Assembly: GCA_949296245.1 (NCBI GenBank)
Contig: CASFNW010000017.1
Coordinates: forward strand, 1 to 37,597
Direction: 5' to 3'
Source: an uncultured bacterium
GTDB taxonomy: Bacteria > Cyanobacteriota > Vampirovibrionia > Gastranaerophilales > Gastranaerophilaceae
Length of the DNA stretch: 37,597 nt
Each line of letters opens with the position of its first letter. The first letter of the stretch is position 1. Shown one piece after another: positions 1 to 7,432 of this stretch. The translations under genes were made by a program, and so were the position numbers. The notes beneath the pieces were generated by a model that saw only the letters and a program-made list of their open reading frames with translations, was not told where the DNA came from and did no database searches.

Positions 1-19
1 AATATTCGATAATATCTTT

Positions 20-331
20 ATGAGCAACATAAAGAAACTATTGGGTAACAGAATCCGAGAAATAAGACGTTCCAAAAATTTGACACAGGAAAAACTGGCT
101 GAATTGGTCGGCATTGGCACGCCAAATATCAGCTATATTGAAACCGGAAAATTTGCTCCATCGATGGACACTCTTGAAAAAATAGCAGAAATCCTTGAGG
201 TAAAGCCTTTTGAGCTGTATATGTTTGAACCTCTCAAACCTGCTAATGAATTGCGTGAAGAATTAATAACAGCAATGGATGACGAAAACCTGCTGAAACT
301 GCTTTATAAGTTTTATTTGACAGTAAAATAA
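20..331 (+). CDS. XRE-family helix-turn-helix transcriptional regulator
   Basis: This is a complete 103-residue protein, and its first 65 or so residues form a Cro/CI-type helix-turn-helix. The typical motifs LTQEKLAELVG and ISYIETGK appear in order, followed by LEKIAEILEV. The last 35 residues are helical and may mediate dimerisation. It presumably represses or activates a nearby promoter. The gene starts 19 bases from the window edge, so its promoter and upstream neighbours are not visible. A 17-base palindrome lies just past the stop (350-366) and could be a binding site, though nothing proves it. Whether the gene belongs to the chromosome or to the mobile island to its right cannot be decided here. 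The family call is secure; the target is unknown. Confidence 0.93.
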   Translation: MSNIKKLLGNRIREIRRSKNLTQEKLAELVGIGTPNISYIETGKFAPSMDTLEKIAEILEVKPFELYMFEPLKPANELREELITAMDDENLLKLLYKFYLTVK

Positions 332-349
332 CAAGGTGTAACTCATTTT

Positions 350-366
350 TTAGAAAACTTTTCTAA
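350..366. promoter_or_regulatory. Perfect palindrome TTAGAAAA-C-TTTTCTAA, possible operator
   Basis: Two 8-base arms flank a single C, 19 bases after the XRE stop codon and about 100 bases before the next gene. The one-base centre makes it poor as an RNA hairpin but plausible as a dimeric-repressor site. Assigning it to the adjacent XRE protein is inference only. Confidence 0.3.
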
Positions 367-370
367 CAAT

Positions 371-400
371 AAGCTGGATTTTTGAATAAAAATCCGGCTT
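371..400 (+). terminator. Hairpin after the XRE gene, terminator-like
   Basis: A 13-base-pair stem (AAGCTGGATTTTT / AAAAATCCGGCTT, one G:T pair) closes a GAAT loop. It sits between the XRE gene and the next plus-strand gene, where a terminator is expected. No good U-tract follows, so termination may be weak. Confidence 0.5.
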
Positions 401-462
401 ATCAATTTACTTTTCTGTAAATAAGGTAAAAAATTCCTTTAAGTTCAGAAAGGTTTTATTTT

Positions 463-1023
463 ATGAAAAAATTGCTCCTTTGTGCAGGAAACACCAGTAT
501 AAAAATTGTTTCAAAACTCTTTGATACCGGTTTAAACTCAGATTTAAGCACTGATTTTATTTCCCAAAATGATTTTTTATTTATCTCTACTGAAAAGTCT
601 TTTTTAGAGAGGTTAAACATGCCGGAAAACCGGATATTTTATCTGCCGGCAATCCAAAACAGCCGTTGTCTTGAGGTTAAAAACGGTATTGAATTTTCTA
701 AAGCGGAGATAAATCTTATTTTAAGAGTTCAAAATTATGAAAAAATCGTGTTTTTATGTGACGGTTTTGTGTTTTCGTATTTGCTTTTGTTAAATGCGTT
801 GTTTGAACTGTCTTTATGCAGTGATATTGAGTTACAGGTATTTTGTTTGGATGCGTTTTCACACCAGCATTTTATTGATAGAGACTTGGAAAAGAAAATA
901 ACGTATATTTTGCCAAAAAGGTTTGTTCAATTCCTGCCGGCAGACAAAAATTACAGAAAAAATTTTGAAAATCAGGTTAAAACAGTAGTAATAAAAGCTC
1001 TGTCAAATAATGTAATCAGCTAA
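463..1023 (+). CDS. Unrecognised protein, faintly FtsZ/tubulin-N-domain-like layout
   Basis: This 186-residue protein has no signal peptide or obvious membrane segment. The start has a fair ribosome site (AGAAAGG) about 10 bases upstream. I do not recognise a family. The order of segments loosely recalls the nucleotide-binding half of FtsZ: a short N-terminal strand then CAGNTSIKIV, a strand plus FISTE near residue 45, VFLCDGF near residue 95, and a later strand followed by DAFSHQHF. The diagnostic GGGTGTG loop is absent, so any GTP binding would be lost; this reading is weak. The gene lies between the XRE regulator and a converging minus-strand pair. Its membership in the island is unclear. 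Confidence 0.7.
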   Translation: MKKLLLCAGNTSIKIVSKLFDTGLNSDLSTDFISQNDFLFISTEKSFLERLNMPENRIFYLPAIQNSRCLEVKNGIEFSKAEINLILRVQNYEKIVFLCDGFVFSYLLLLNALFELSLCSDIELQVFCLDAFSHQHFIDRDLEKKITYILPKRFVQFLPADKNYRKNFENQVKTVVIKALSNNVIS

Positions 1024-1062
1024 TTTTAAACTTTATGCAACTTCACCTTTTATAAAAGCTTT

Positions 1063-1875
1063 TTATGTATCCTCTGTATTTTGTATAATTTTGGGGGATT
1101 GCACTGAGTTTAAAACATAATCAAGTTCATCTTTTTGTAAGAAAGAAAAATATGTTTGGAAATCTTGTAATTTATCTTTGTGCCTGTGTTCTTGAGGTAA
1201 AACTTTATTCGTGTTTATATGATTATTTCTCCTTGTAACAATATCATAGACACAACTTGGTTCTTCTATTTTTATTGTTACATATGGTATTTCACGGGGT
1301 AAATCTGTGGAAACTAATTCTCTCCAATAAGAAGAATGTGTGTGCCTTATACAAAAAATTTCTTTTTTTATATCACAAATCAAAAATAATTCTTTTACAA
1401 CAAAATTATTATTAGACCGTTTTTCTTTATAAAACATATTTTTAATGTTGAATAAATTTTGTTGTTCGTTGAAAAAGTTAACGCCCTCTTCTGTAATTTT
1501 TTTGTATTCTGATAAAGAGAATAATTTTTCAATGTCATTCAGTTTAAAATCAATTAAATATGCACCTTTTATTTCTTTATATTGCCTTTCGGATAAACTA
1601 TAACTATATGCGTTTTTGGCTTTGAAAATAAAAACTTCTGATGTGCAACAAAAAATTTCCCATACTTTGGCTGCGTCTAGAGATTCATCCATTTTATCCT
1701 TTAATAGCTTACTTAAGCCTTTTAGTATATTTAATTTTTTCTCATCAGTTAGGTTTTTTGTGTACTCATAGAATAATTTATGTGCGTTTTTACATCTGAT
1801 GGTATCATTTTTCAAAAAATACTTAAACTCATCATGCTGTAATTCAATAAAATAATGCGGCTGATAATTACACAT
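1063..1875 (-). CDS. Hypothetical protein, island cargo candidate
   Basis: This 270-residue protein is rich in Lys, Asn, Phe and Tyr. I recognise no domain, signal peptide or membrane segment. I chose the ATG at 1875, which has a GAGG about nine bases upstream; a TTG at 1890 would add five residues. The start overlaps the end of the upstream minus-strand gene by 8 bases, so the two are probably translated together. Residues 165-200 look like alternating strands containing CDIKKEIFCIRHTHS, and the C-terminus is charged and helical. Its position beside the helicase-recombinase unit and its low GC suggest cargo of the mobile island. A function, including defence or toxin-antitoxin activity, cannot be read from the sequence. 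Confidence 0.75.
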   Translation of the reverse strand: MCNYQPHYFIELQHDEFKYFLKNDTIRCKNAHKLFYEYTKNLTDEKKLNILKGLSKLLKDKMDESLDAAKVWEIFCCTSEVFIFKAKNAYSYSLSERQYKEIKGAYLIDFKLNDIEKLFSLSEYKKITEEGVNFFNEQQNLFNIKNMFYKEKRSNNNFVVKELFLICDIKKEIFCIRHTHSSYWRELVSTDLPREIPYVTIKIEEPSCVYDIVTRRNNHINTNKVLPQEHRHKDKLQDFQTYFSFLQKDELDYVLNSVQSPKIIQNTEDT

Positions 1876-2293
1876 CAAATACAACCTCAAATATACACAA
1901 ATCAGAAAGGGTGCTATTTTTAGAATCTTCTACTGTATATACAACAAGAGGATGGAACTTCCTGTTACGAATTATTCTTTGAAACTGTTTCCAATTTACA
2001 GTTCTTTTATTTACCTTATAGTAAGGTTTTTCATTAAAGTCGACTATCTCATTGTTTTCATCGTGATTAAAAACTTCATCCCACTCAAATATATCATCAG
2101 ATTCAATATGGTTATGTATTAATCTGAGATTATGTAAATAGTACGACTTTGCCAAATCAGACGAAAATTCAGTACAAGTTTTTTTACAAGCAGTACATTT
2201 ATAGCGTTGTTTTCCTCCTTTTGTTTTACCATAAGCAACCCAATTATGTATATGACCGGTTTCGTTTCCGATTAATAATTTTTTTGATTTCAT
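1868..2293 (-). CDS. Protein with transposase-like zinc-ribbon, variant HxH...CxxC
   Basis: This 141-residue protein resembles the zinc ribbon of transposase N-terminal (InsA-like) domains near residues 13-45. GKTKGGKQRYKCTACKKTC contains a CxxC and a further Cys, and the KQRYKC phrase is characteristic. The first CxxC of the usual ribbon is missing; HIHNW stands in its place and could supply zinc ligands. The remaining 95 residues include an acidic patch (IESDDIFEWDE) and a C-terminal strand-rich part of no known family. I chose ATG 2293 with GGGA six bases upstream; TTG 2320 is an alternative that adds nine residues. It is the first gene of a two-gene minus-strand unit divergent from the helicase unit. 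A DNA- or RNA-binding role is likely. Confidence 0.7.
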   Translation of the reverse strand: MKSKKLLIGNETGHIHNWVAYGKTKGGKQRYKCTACKKTCTEFSSDLAKSYYLHNLRLIHNHIESDDIFEWDEVFNHDENNEIVDFNEKPYYKVNKRTVNWKQFQRIIRNRKFHPLVVYTVEDSKNSTLSDLCIFEVVFDV

Positions 2294-2343
2294 AATATGT
2301 CCCGTGTTGTATACACACAAATGTTGATACTATATTAAACCGA

Positions 2344-2380
2344 AATAGCTAATTTGTATAGCTTTTTGTTGTTATATAGC
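2344..2380. repeat. Three short AATAGC/TATAGC repeats in the divergent intergenic region
   Basis: AATAGC (2344-2349), TATAGC (2357-2362) and TATAGC (2375-2380) lie between the divergent cargo and helicase units. They are short and unevenly spaced. They could be operator or iteron-like sites for the island's initiator, or AT-rich chance. Confidence is low. Confidence 0.2.
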
Positions 2381-2395
2381 CTAAATAATGACAAT

Positions 2396-2461
2396 ATGCG
2401 TGATAAATTTTCGCAGGCTAATATAAGGACATTCGTTAAAAAAGACAGGATAGATAAATAA
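2396..2461 (+). CDS. Tiny ORF, 21 residues, upstream of helicase unit
   Basis: The peptide begins MRDKFSQANIRTF and is basic. Its stop codon is directly followed by the ATG of the next tiny ORF, so the two could be translationally coupled. It has no recognisable Shine-Dalgarno sequence. It may be a leader peptide, a residue of a larger gene, or chance. Confidence 0.25.
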   Translation: MRDKFSQANIRTFVKKDRIDK

Positions 2462-2554
2462 ATGAATAATGTTGAAAATTTAACAGAAAAAGAAAAACAA
2501 GAGTTAAAACAACTTTTAGAAATTATTGTAAGAAATATTTATAAGGAAAATTAA
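2462..2554 (+). CDS. Small ORF, 30 residues, coupled to the helicase genes
   Basis: The peptide is a charged amphipathic helix containing LTEKEKQELKQLLEIIVRN. Its stop codon ends one base before the ATG at 2556, and the end of this ORF carries AAGGAAA, which would serve as the ribosome site of the next gene. This tight spacing is typical of a real operon leader gene. Its role is unknown; a small partner of the initiator helicase is one possibility. Confidence 0.4.
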   Translation: MNNVENLTEKEKQELKQLLEIIVRNIYKEN

Positions 2555-2555
2555 C

Positions 2556-2891
2556 ATGAAACAATATATAAAAAATGAAAACAATACCTTGATACTCTAT
2601 TGTACAGATAAAAATGGTGATTTAAAACAAGTTAAACTCACAAATTATTCAATAGAAAGTCTTTTTATAATTAGGTACATCACCAACACAAAAAACCAGT
2701 ATAAGACAGTTGAAAAGCGAGTTTTGCGAATAACAAAAGAGTATACTAAAGAATCTTACATAAAAATTTTAGACGGAAACGATGAAATTGACAAAAAAAG
2801 TTTTTTTAGTGTAATTCATAAAGACACTATCGGGCTTGTTGAGAGCTTTAACAGCAAAACATTTTTTTTTATTAATGGAAATGCTCAATGA
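2556..2891 (+). CDS. N-terminal part of replication-initiator helicase, separated by frameshift
   Basis: This reading frame encodes 111 residues with a good ribosome site (AAGGAAA). It looks like the strand-rich N-terminal domain expected before the AAA+ module encoded next door. The frame runs through nine consecutive T (2862-2870) and stops at 2889-2891 inside the next frame. Removing one T joins both frames into a single protein of about 560 residues. The next gene has no ribosome site of its own. I therefore read this as the 5' half of one helicase gene, interrupted by a real frameshift, programmed slippage or a sequencing error. The alternative is a separate small accessory protein made by translational coupling. 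Confidence 0.6.
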   Translation: MKQYIKNENNTLILYCTDKNGDLKQVKLTNYSIESLFIIRYITNTKNQYKTVEKRVLRITKEYTKESYIKILDGNDEIDKKSFFSVIHKDTIGLVESFNSKTFFFINGNAQ

Positions 2892-4239
2892 AAACATCAA
2901 AACCATTAATCTTTATTCTAATTTCGGATATCAGCCATATGAAAATTCATACGTTTTAAGCAATAAAAAAATTTTGATTGACTCTCAAAAAATAGAAAAT
3001 TACCCTAAGATTCCTGATAATTTATCACTTACAGAAAAGGAAATGCTCCAAATTTTACTTGCTAATAGCATTGTTCCTAAGCTTTATGAATGTGAAAATA
3101 GAAAGTTCATTCTTAAAGAATTTGTCAAGGAAATAACAAGAATTTTTGATGCACCAACGTTAATGGCAATTTCCATCGGCTTTGCCTGTTGTTTCTATGA
3201 TATTTTTATTTCAAAAGGACAAGGATTTCCTTATATCATTTTTTGGGGAGATTCAAATTCCGGAAAATCAACAATCTTACACATTTTGGCAGCTTTTTAC
3301 GGCATATCTAATATGACGACCCTAACCAGTGGAACATCAACAGGTGTAAGTTTAAGGTCTCAGCTGGAAAAGCAAAACAATTTTCTTGTTTTTTTCGAAG
3401 AAATAGACCGTTTAAAAATCCGTTATATCGAAGATTTGGGTAAAGACAGTTTTTCAGCCACCCCACGTAAGAAATCATCAAAGGACGGAAAAGAAATTAT
3501 CTCTGAGATAAATACTTCTTTTTGTGTTGCAACAAATCATTTCTTTGAAGAAATGACTTTGGCAAATTTTTCAAGATGTATTCCAGTAAACTTAAAATAT
3601 GGGCAATTCAATTTCACAAACTTTAAGTATCATTCAACAGATGAATTGAAAAAGCTCTCAAGTTTTCTTCCAGATATTTTGTTTTATAGATCAAGAATCT
3701 TTGATATCTATGAAAAACAATATAAAATTGCACAAAAACATTATAGTTCTGCCAGAATTTGCAACAACATAGCTATTGGTATGGCGATTTGGGCAGTAAT
3801 AAATGACATTTTAGGCAAAGAAGTTGTTAATACAGAAAATTTAGCAAAAAATTATCTTGATTATTTTGAACAGTATTTAAAAACAGAACTTTCCTACTGT
3901 GATGTATTTTTATCAGATGTCTACAAGCTTTTTAACAAAAAAGAATTAATTTATGGTAGGGATTTAGTAATAACAAAAAGGAAATACCTGCGAATAAACC
4001 TGACAAAATACTGTTGCATATATAACAGCGTTTATGATAATAAAAAACTCAATCCGGCTCAGGTAAGATTAAAACTTAAAAATGATAAAAGAGTAATCAG
4101 CTTAAAAGCAACTGACATGAAACCTATCGGAAAAGCTATAAAAATAGATATTTCAGATAATGAAACTCTGTTAGACATTGATAATCATGTATCACTATCA
4201 AAATCAGAAAGAGAGGAGTACGACAATGCAGAAGATTAA
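2875..4239 (+). CDS. AAA+ replication-initiator helicase of a mobile island (DUF927/Cch/D5-like)
   Basis: This frame encodes 454 residues from ATG 2875 (ATG 2881 is also possible). A Walker A motif GDSNSGKST lies near residue 125, followed by a Walker B-type LVFFEEID near residue 170 and a sensor-1-like CVATN with a nearby arginine (FSRCIP). The first 50 residues, including NLYSNFGYQPYENSYVL, resemble the segment that precedes the ATPase in DUF927-type proteins. Such helicases are replication initiators of integrated islands, including the Cch proteins of SCC elements, and act on double-stranded DNA after excision. The gene overlaps the first recombinase by 14 bases, which implies one operon. 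The absence of a ribosome site suggests it is normally made as a fusion with the preceding frame. Confidence 0.75.
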   Translation: MEMLNENIKTINLYSNFGYQPYENSYVLSNKKILIDSQKIENYPKIPDNLSLTEKEMLQILLANSIVPKLYECENRKFILKEFVKEITRIFDAPTLMAISIGFACCFYDIFISKGQGFPYIIFWGDSNSGKSTILHILAAFYGISNMTTLTSGTSTGVSLRSQLEKQNNFLVFFEEIDRLKIRYIEDLGKDSFSATPRKKSSKDGKEIISEINTSFCVATNHFFEEMTLANFSRCIPVNLKYGQFNFTNFKYHSTDELKKLSSFLPDILFYRSRIFDIYEKQYKIAQKHYSSARICNNIAIGMAIWAVINDILGKEVVNTENLAKNYLDYFEQYLKTELSYCDVFLSDVYKLFNKKELIYGRDLVITKRKYLRINLTKYCCIYNSVYDNKKLNPAQVRLKLKNDKRVISLKATDMKPIGKAIKIDISDNETLLDIDNHVSLSKSEREEYDNAED

Positions 4240-5650
4240 AACAGATATATATATAAGGCTGTCAAGTAAATCGCAAGAAGACGGTATGTCTAGAGACACA
4301 CAAGAAAAGGAATGCCGTAAATATTGCAAAAAACACGGAATTACAGTCAGGAACATCTATTATGAAAATAAAAGTGCGTTGTATGGCACTAACAGACCTA
4401 TTTTTAAGAAGATTTTAGAACGTCAAAAAACAAAAGATAGAGTTGATGTTATTATGGTTTATACTTTAAACCGTTTAACAAGAAACCAACCGGACTTTTA
4501 TTTTATTAGGGAATTGGTAGATAAATATGACACAAAAATAGTTTTTGTTAAAGAAAACCTTACTATTCAAAAACCATTTAAAAGCTATGAAAAATACCTT
4601 TTCAATATATTGGTAGCAAATGCTGAATTTGAAGTTGAGCATATGAAAGAAATTCGGCAAATGGGTTTAATAGCTAGAGCCAAAACAGGCAAAAGACCTT
4701 GTTTAGTTCCACATGGATATAAAATTTACAATGGAAAGGTTGTAATTGTACCTAAAGATGCTAATTTTGTAAAAAAAGCTTATGAATTGTACGTAACAGG
4801 CCAATATTCAATAAACTCGCTACGTGAAGAATTATATGAACAAGGCTTTTATTACTCAAAACAGCCAAATAGAAAAATACCGAGAGCCTCACTTGCAAAT
4901 ATGCTTAAAAACACATTTTATACGGGATATTACGAATTTCCGGGGTGTGATGGTAAAATAAAAGGCATTCACAAGTCAATTATCAATAGTGAATTGTTTG
5001 CTCAGGTTAAAGAAATACTCAACAATTCTTGTTATGAAAAAATTAAAAAGCACGAATTTTTATATTCACAACTTTTAACTTTTCAAAAAACAGGTAAATT
5101 TATGACCGGTGATATTAAAAAAGGTCGTTACATCTATTACAAAGCTTATGATAACAACAAAAAATATCATAGTATTAATGAAAATGTCGTTACTGAATCT
5201 ATTTTAGAGTATTTTAAAGAAATTCGCCTCAATTTAATACCGGAAGATATAGTAAGAGATGTTTTAAAAGATGGATTAAAACCATTAAAACAAGAATGTT
5301 CAACGTTAAAACGACATGTGAGCAGAAAATATCATAAAAAACTACGTCTAAACGACTTTGTTGAAAATACAGGAATTAATGACGATGACTTTATTCTTGA
5401 TGAACTAGAAAGTATTGAAAAAGCCTATGGAAACTTGCCTGAACGAATCAATAACTGTGAAAAACGTATACAAGAAATTACAGAAAAATACAATGATATT
5501 ATGCAAAAACGACTTTACGACGTTTATATTCAGCTTGATACTAAAAATCAAAGAAAAGTTATTGAATTAGTAAAAAATAAACTTGAGCTACAGGATAAAA
5601 GAGTAAAGTTAACATTTAAATCAGCCTTTAGAAAGATTCGTAAACGTTAA
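4226..5650 (+). CDS. Large serine recombinase 1, zinc-ribbon cysteines lost
   Basis: This 474-residue protein starts at ATG 4226 after a strong GAGAGGAG site; an upstream in-frame ATG at 4178 lacks one. The N-terminal resolvase domain carries the catalytic serine (IYIRLS, Ser13) and the LNRLTRN motif with both active-site arginines. A 'recombinase' domain follows (RPCLVPHGYKIYNGKV, then LANMLKNTFYTGYYE). In the region equivalent to the zinc ribbon of recombinase 2, all four cysteines are replaced (LLTFQKTGKF, IYYKAYDNNK), though the surrounding FLY and YIYY residues align. The C-terminal coiled coil is present near residues 390-450. It should cut and join DNA at the island's ends, possibly with recombinase 2. 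It is the last gene of the helicase operon and ends just before a terminator. Confidence 0.9.
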   Translation: MQKIKTDIYIRLSSKSQEDGMSRDTQEKECRKYCKKHGITVRNIYYENKSALYGTNRPIFKKILERQKTKDRVDVIMVYTLNRLTRNQPDFYFIRELVDKYDTKIVFVKENLTIQKPFKSYEKYLFNILVANAEFEVEHMKEIRQMGLIARAKTGKRPCLVPHGYKIYNGKVVIVPKDANFVKKAYELYVTGQYSINSLREELYEQGFYYSKQPNRKIPRASLANMLKNTFYTGYYEFPGCDGKIKGIHKSIINSELFAQVKEILNNSCYEKIKKHEFLYSQLLTFQKTGKFMTGDIKKGRYIYYKAYDNNKKYHSINENVVTESILEYFKEIRLNLIPEDIVRDVLKDGLKPLKQECSTLKRHVSRKYHKKLRLNDFVENTGINDDDFILDELESIEKAYGNLPERINNCEKRIQEITEKYNDIMQKRLYDVYIQLDTKNQRKVIELVKNKLELQDKRVKLTFKSAFRKIRKR

Positions 5651-5701
5651 ACTTTATTTTAAATTTTCTTTGAAAAATAATTTTTATAAATTCTGAATTT
5701 C

Positions 5702-5728
5702 AACCCGTACTTAGTGCGGGTTTTCTTT
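5702..5728 (+). terminator. Rho-independent terminator after recombinase 1
   Basis: A nine-base-pair stem (AACCCGTAC / GTGCGGGTT, one T:G pair) with a TTA loop is followed by TTCTTTT. It separates the helicase-recombinase 1 operon from recombinase 2, so the second recombinase needs its own promoter in the following 100 bases. Confidence 0.85.
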
Positions 5729-5738
5729 TATATACAGC

Positions 5739-5748
5739 AGGAGATTCG
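5739..5748. repeat. Left copy of 10-bp direct repeat AGGAGATTCG, possible attachment core
   Basis: The identical ten bases recur at 7414-7423 inside the tRNA-Ala 3' half, in the same orientation. The two copies bracket the second recombinase gene and its upstream region. Such repeats are what a crossover core would leave. Ten bases is short enough that chance remains possible. Confidence 0.35.
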
Positions 5749-5830
5749 TATGTAATGCTCACTTTACATTTTACAGAAATAAGTAAAAATTAAAATGTTA
5801 AAGTTCAGAAAAATGTAAGGAAATTCAGAT

Positions 5831-7432
5831 ATGGAACATAAACAAGTTGTTATTTACGCACGAGTATCCAGTAGAGAACAAGAACGTGAAGGTTTTTCTA
5901 TTCCTGCACAGTTAAAATTACTCAAAGAATATGCCCTAAAAAATGGATTTCAAATTGTCAAAGAATTTTCAGACGCAGAAACAGCAAAAAGAGCTGGCAG
6001 AACAAACTACAATGCTATGCTTGACTACCTAAAAACTAATACCGGCATAAAAACAGTACTCGTAGAAAAGACTGACAGGCTTTATCGTAACTTTAAAGAC
6101 TATGTCACCCTTGAAGATTACGACTTAGAGATACATTTAGTCAAAGAGGGAAGTATTATCAGCAAAAATTCTAAATCTCATGACAAATTCATACACGGGA
6201 TTAAGGTATTAATGGCTAAAAACTATATTGACAACCTGTCAGAAGAAATTTCAAAAGGATTGCATGAGGGGCTTGAACAGGGATACTGGCCATTCCAGCC
6301 ACCTTATGGGTATTTAAGAGGAACCAAAAAGAGTTTAATTATAGACAAATCCCGTATTTTGTTCGTTAGGAGAGCTTTTGAACTATTTGCAACAGGTCAT
6401 TATTCACTTAGAAAGCTTGCTGAGCAACTTTTTATAGAGGGGTATTACTACAAAAGTGAAAGACCTAAAATCACTCAATGTGTTCTTGAAACAATGCTCA
6501 AAAATGTTATTTATGTCGGACAAATGAACTGTAACGGCATAATTTATCAAGGTAAACATCCCTCTATTGTATCTCGTGACACATTCGACAAAGCACAATT
6601 AGCTTTCTTAAAGACAGATAAATCAAAAGTTCGCAAAAACTTTGATTTTCTTTATCCCGGAATTATTAAATGCGGAGTATGCGGATATTCTTTCTGTGGT
6701 GAAAGGCAGAAAAAACGTAATATTTACTATCGCTGTTCTCATTTTGACAGAAGCTGTCCTAATACCTGCTATATTAAAGAAAATGAACTCACACGTTCTT
6801 TTCGTATGCATTTAAAGCGTATTGCGTTGAACAAAGATATGTATGAACTGGTAAAATATTCTCTCATAGAATGTCTTGGAGACGAGCAGGAGTATCATAA
6901 AAGAGAAATTGAAAGAATTAATACAGAAACAGAACAATGCAAAGAAATTTTGAAAAAAATGTATCTTGATCAGGTTAATAATGTGCTTGATTATAGCATG
7001 TGGATGAATCTTAAAAATGAATATGAGGTAAGATTAAGCAGATTAAACGCTGAACTCCAAAAACACACAACAGCTAATACAAATTTTCTTGATACAGGTC
7101 TAAAAATCCTTGATTTATGCAGCAAAGCAAGCTTGCCAGCAAGCGAACTATCAGAAGAACAAGTTGCTCAAATAGTAAGAGCTACATATTTAAGAGTAAC
7201 AGTAAACAATAAAAAGGTTAAAATGGCTTTTAAAGAGCCGTTTGCAACCATTGAACAGCTCATAAAACTTGCTAAAAAAGAGATTTTTAAAAACGAATTA
7301 TCCGAATTCCAGTCTGCAATAATTTCTTCAAAAGATAAGTGTATTGAAAGCATTAAAAAAGAGCCAAAAGGCTCTGATTTCAATAGTTCTAATTGTATAT
7401 ATTGGTGGAGGTTAGGAGATTCGAACTCCTGA
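5831..7432 (+). CDS. Large serine recombinase 2 with intact zinc ribbon
   Basis: This 533-residue protein has a resolvase domain with YARVSSREQ (catalytic Ser13) and the arginine motif DRLYRN. A recombinase domain follows around residues 155-255, with PPYGYL and LETMLKNVIYVGQMN. A zinc ribbon near residues 277-320 has CGVCG, YYRCS and later cysteines, and a C-terminal coiled coil comes after it. It catalyses site-specific integration or excision. TAAGGA lies about ten bases before the ATG. The final seven residues or so (WWRLGDSNS) are antisense to the 3' end of the tRNA-Ala gene, and the 25 codons before them cover the tRNA's terminator. The protein tail is therefore probably appended target DNA. 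Length and domain order are normal for the family. Confidence 0.95.
   Translation: MEHKQVVIYARVSSREQEREGFSIPAQLKLLKEYALKNGFQIVKEFSDAETAKRAGRTNYNAMLDYLKTNTGIKTVLVEKTDRLYRNFKDYVTLEDYDLEIHLVKEGSIISKNSKSHDKFIHGIKVLMAKNYIDNLSEEISKGLHEGLEQGYWPFQPPYGYLRGTKKSLIIDKSRILFVRRAFELFATGHYSLRKLAEQLFIEGYYYKSERPKITQCVLETMLKNVIYVGQMNCNGIIYQGKHPSIVSRDTFDKAQLAFLKTDKSKVRKNFDFLYPGIIKCGVCGYSFCGERQKKRNIYYRCSHFDRSCPNTCYIKENELTRSFRMHLKRIALNKDMYELVKYSLIECLGDEQEYHKREIERINTETEQCKEILKKMYLDQVNNVLDYSMWMNLKNEYEVRLSRLNAELQKHTTANTNFLDTGLKILDLCSKASLPASELSEEQVAQIVRATYLRVTVNNKKVKMAFKEPFATIEQLIKLAKKEIFKNELSEFQSAIISSKDKCIESIKKEPKGSDFNSSNCIYWWRLGDSNS
7354..7376 (-). terminator. Terminator of tRNA-Ala, inside the recombinase 2 reading frame
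   Basis: Read on the minus strand this is AGAGCC-TTTT-GGCTCT followed by six T, a compact intrinsic terminator 27 bases beyond the tRNA 3' end. It lies within the last codons of recombinase 2 on the other strand. Confidence 0.75.

Noticed and set aside
1..2320. Second copy of the tRNA-Ala 3' end marking the left island end
   Set aside because: I searched for the T-arm and acceptor words and found none; the left junction is outside the window or has a different core.
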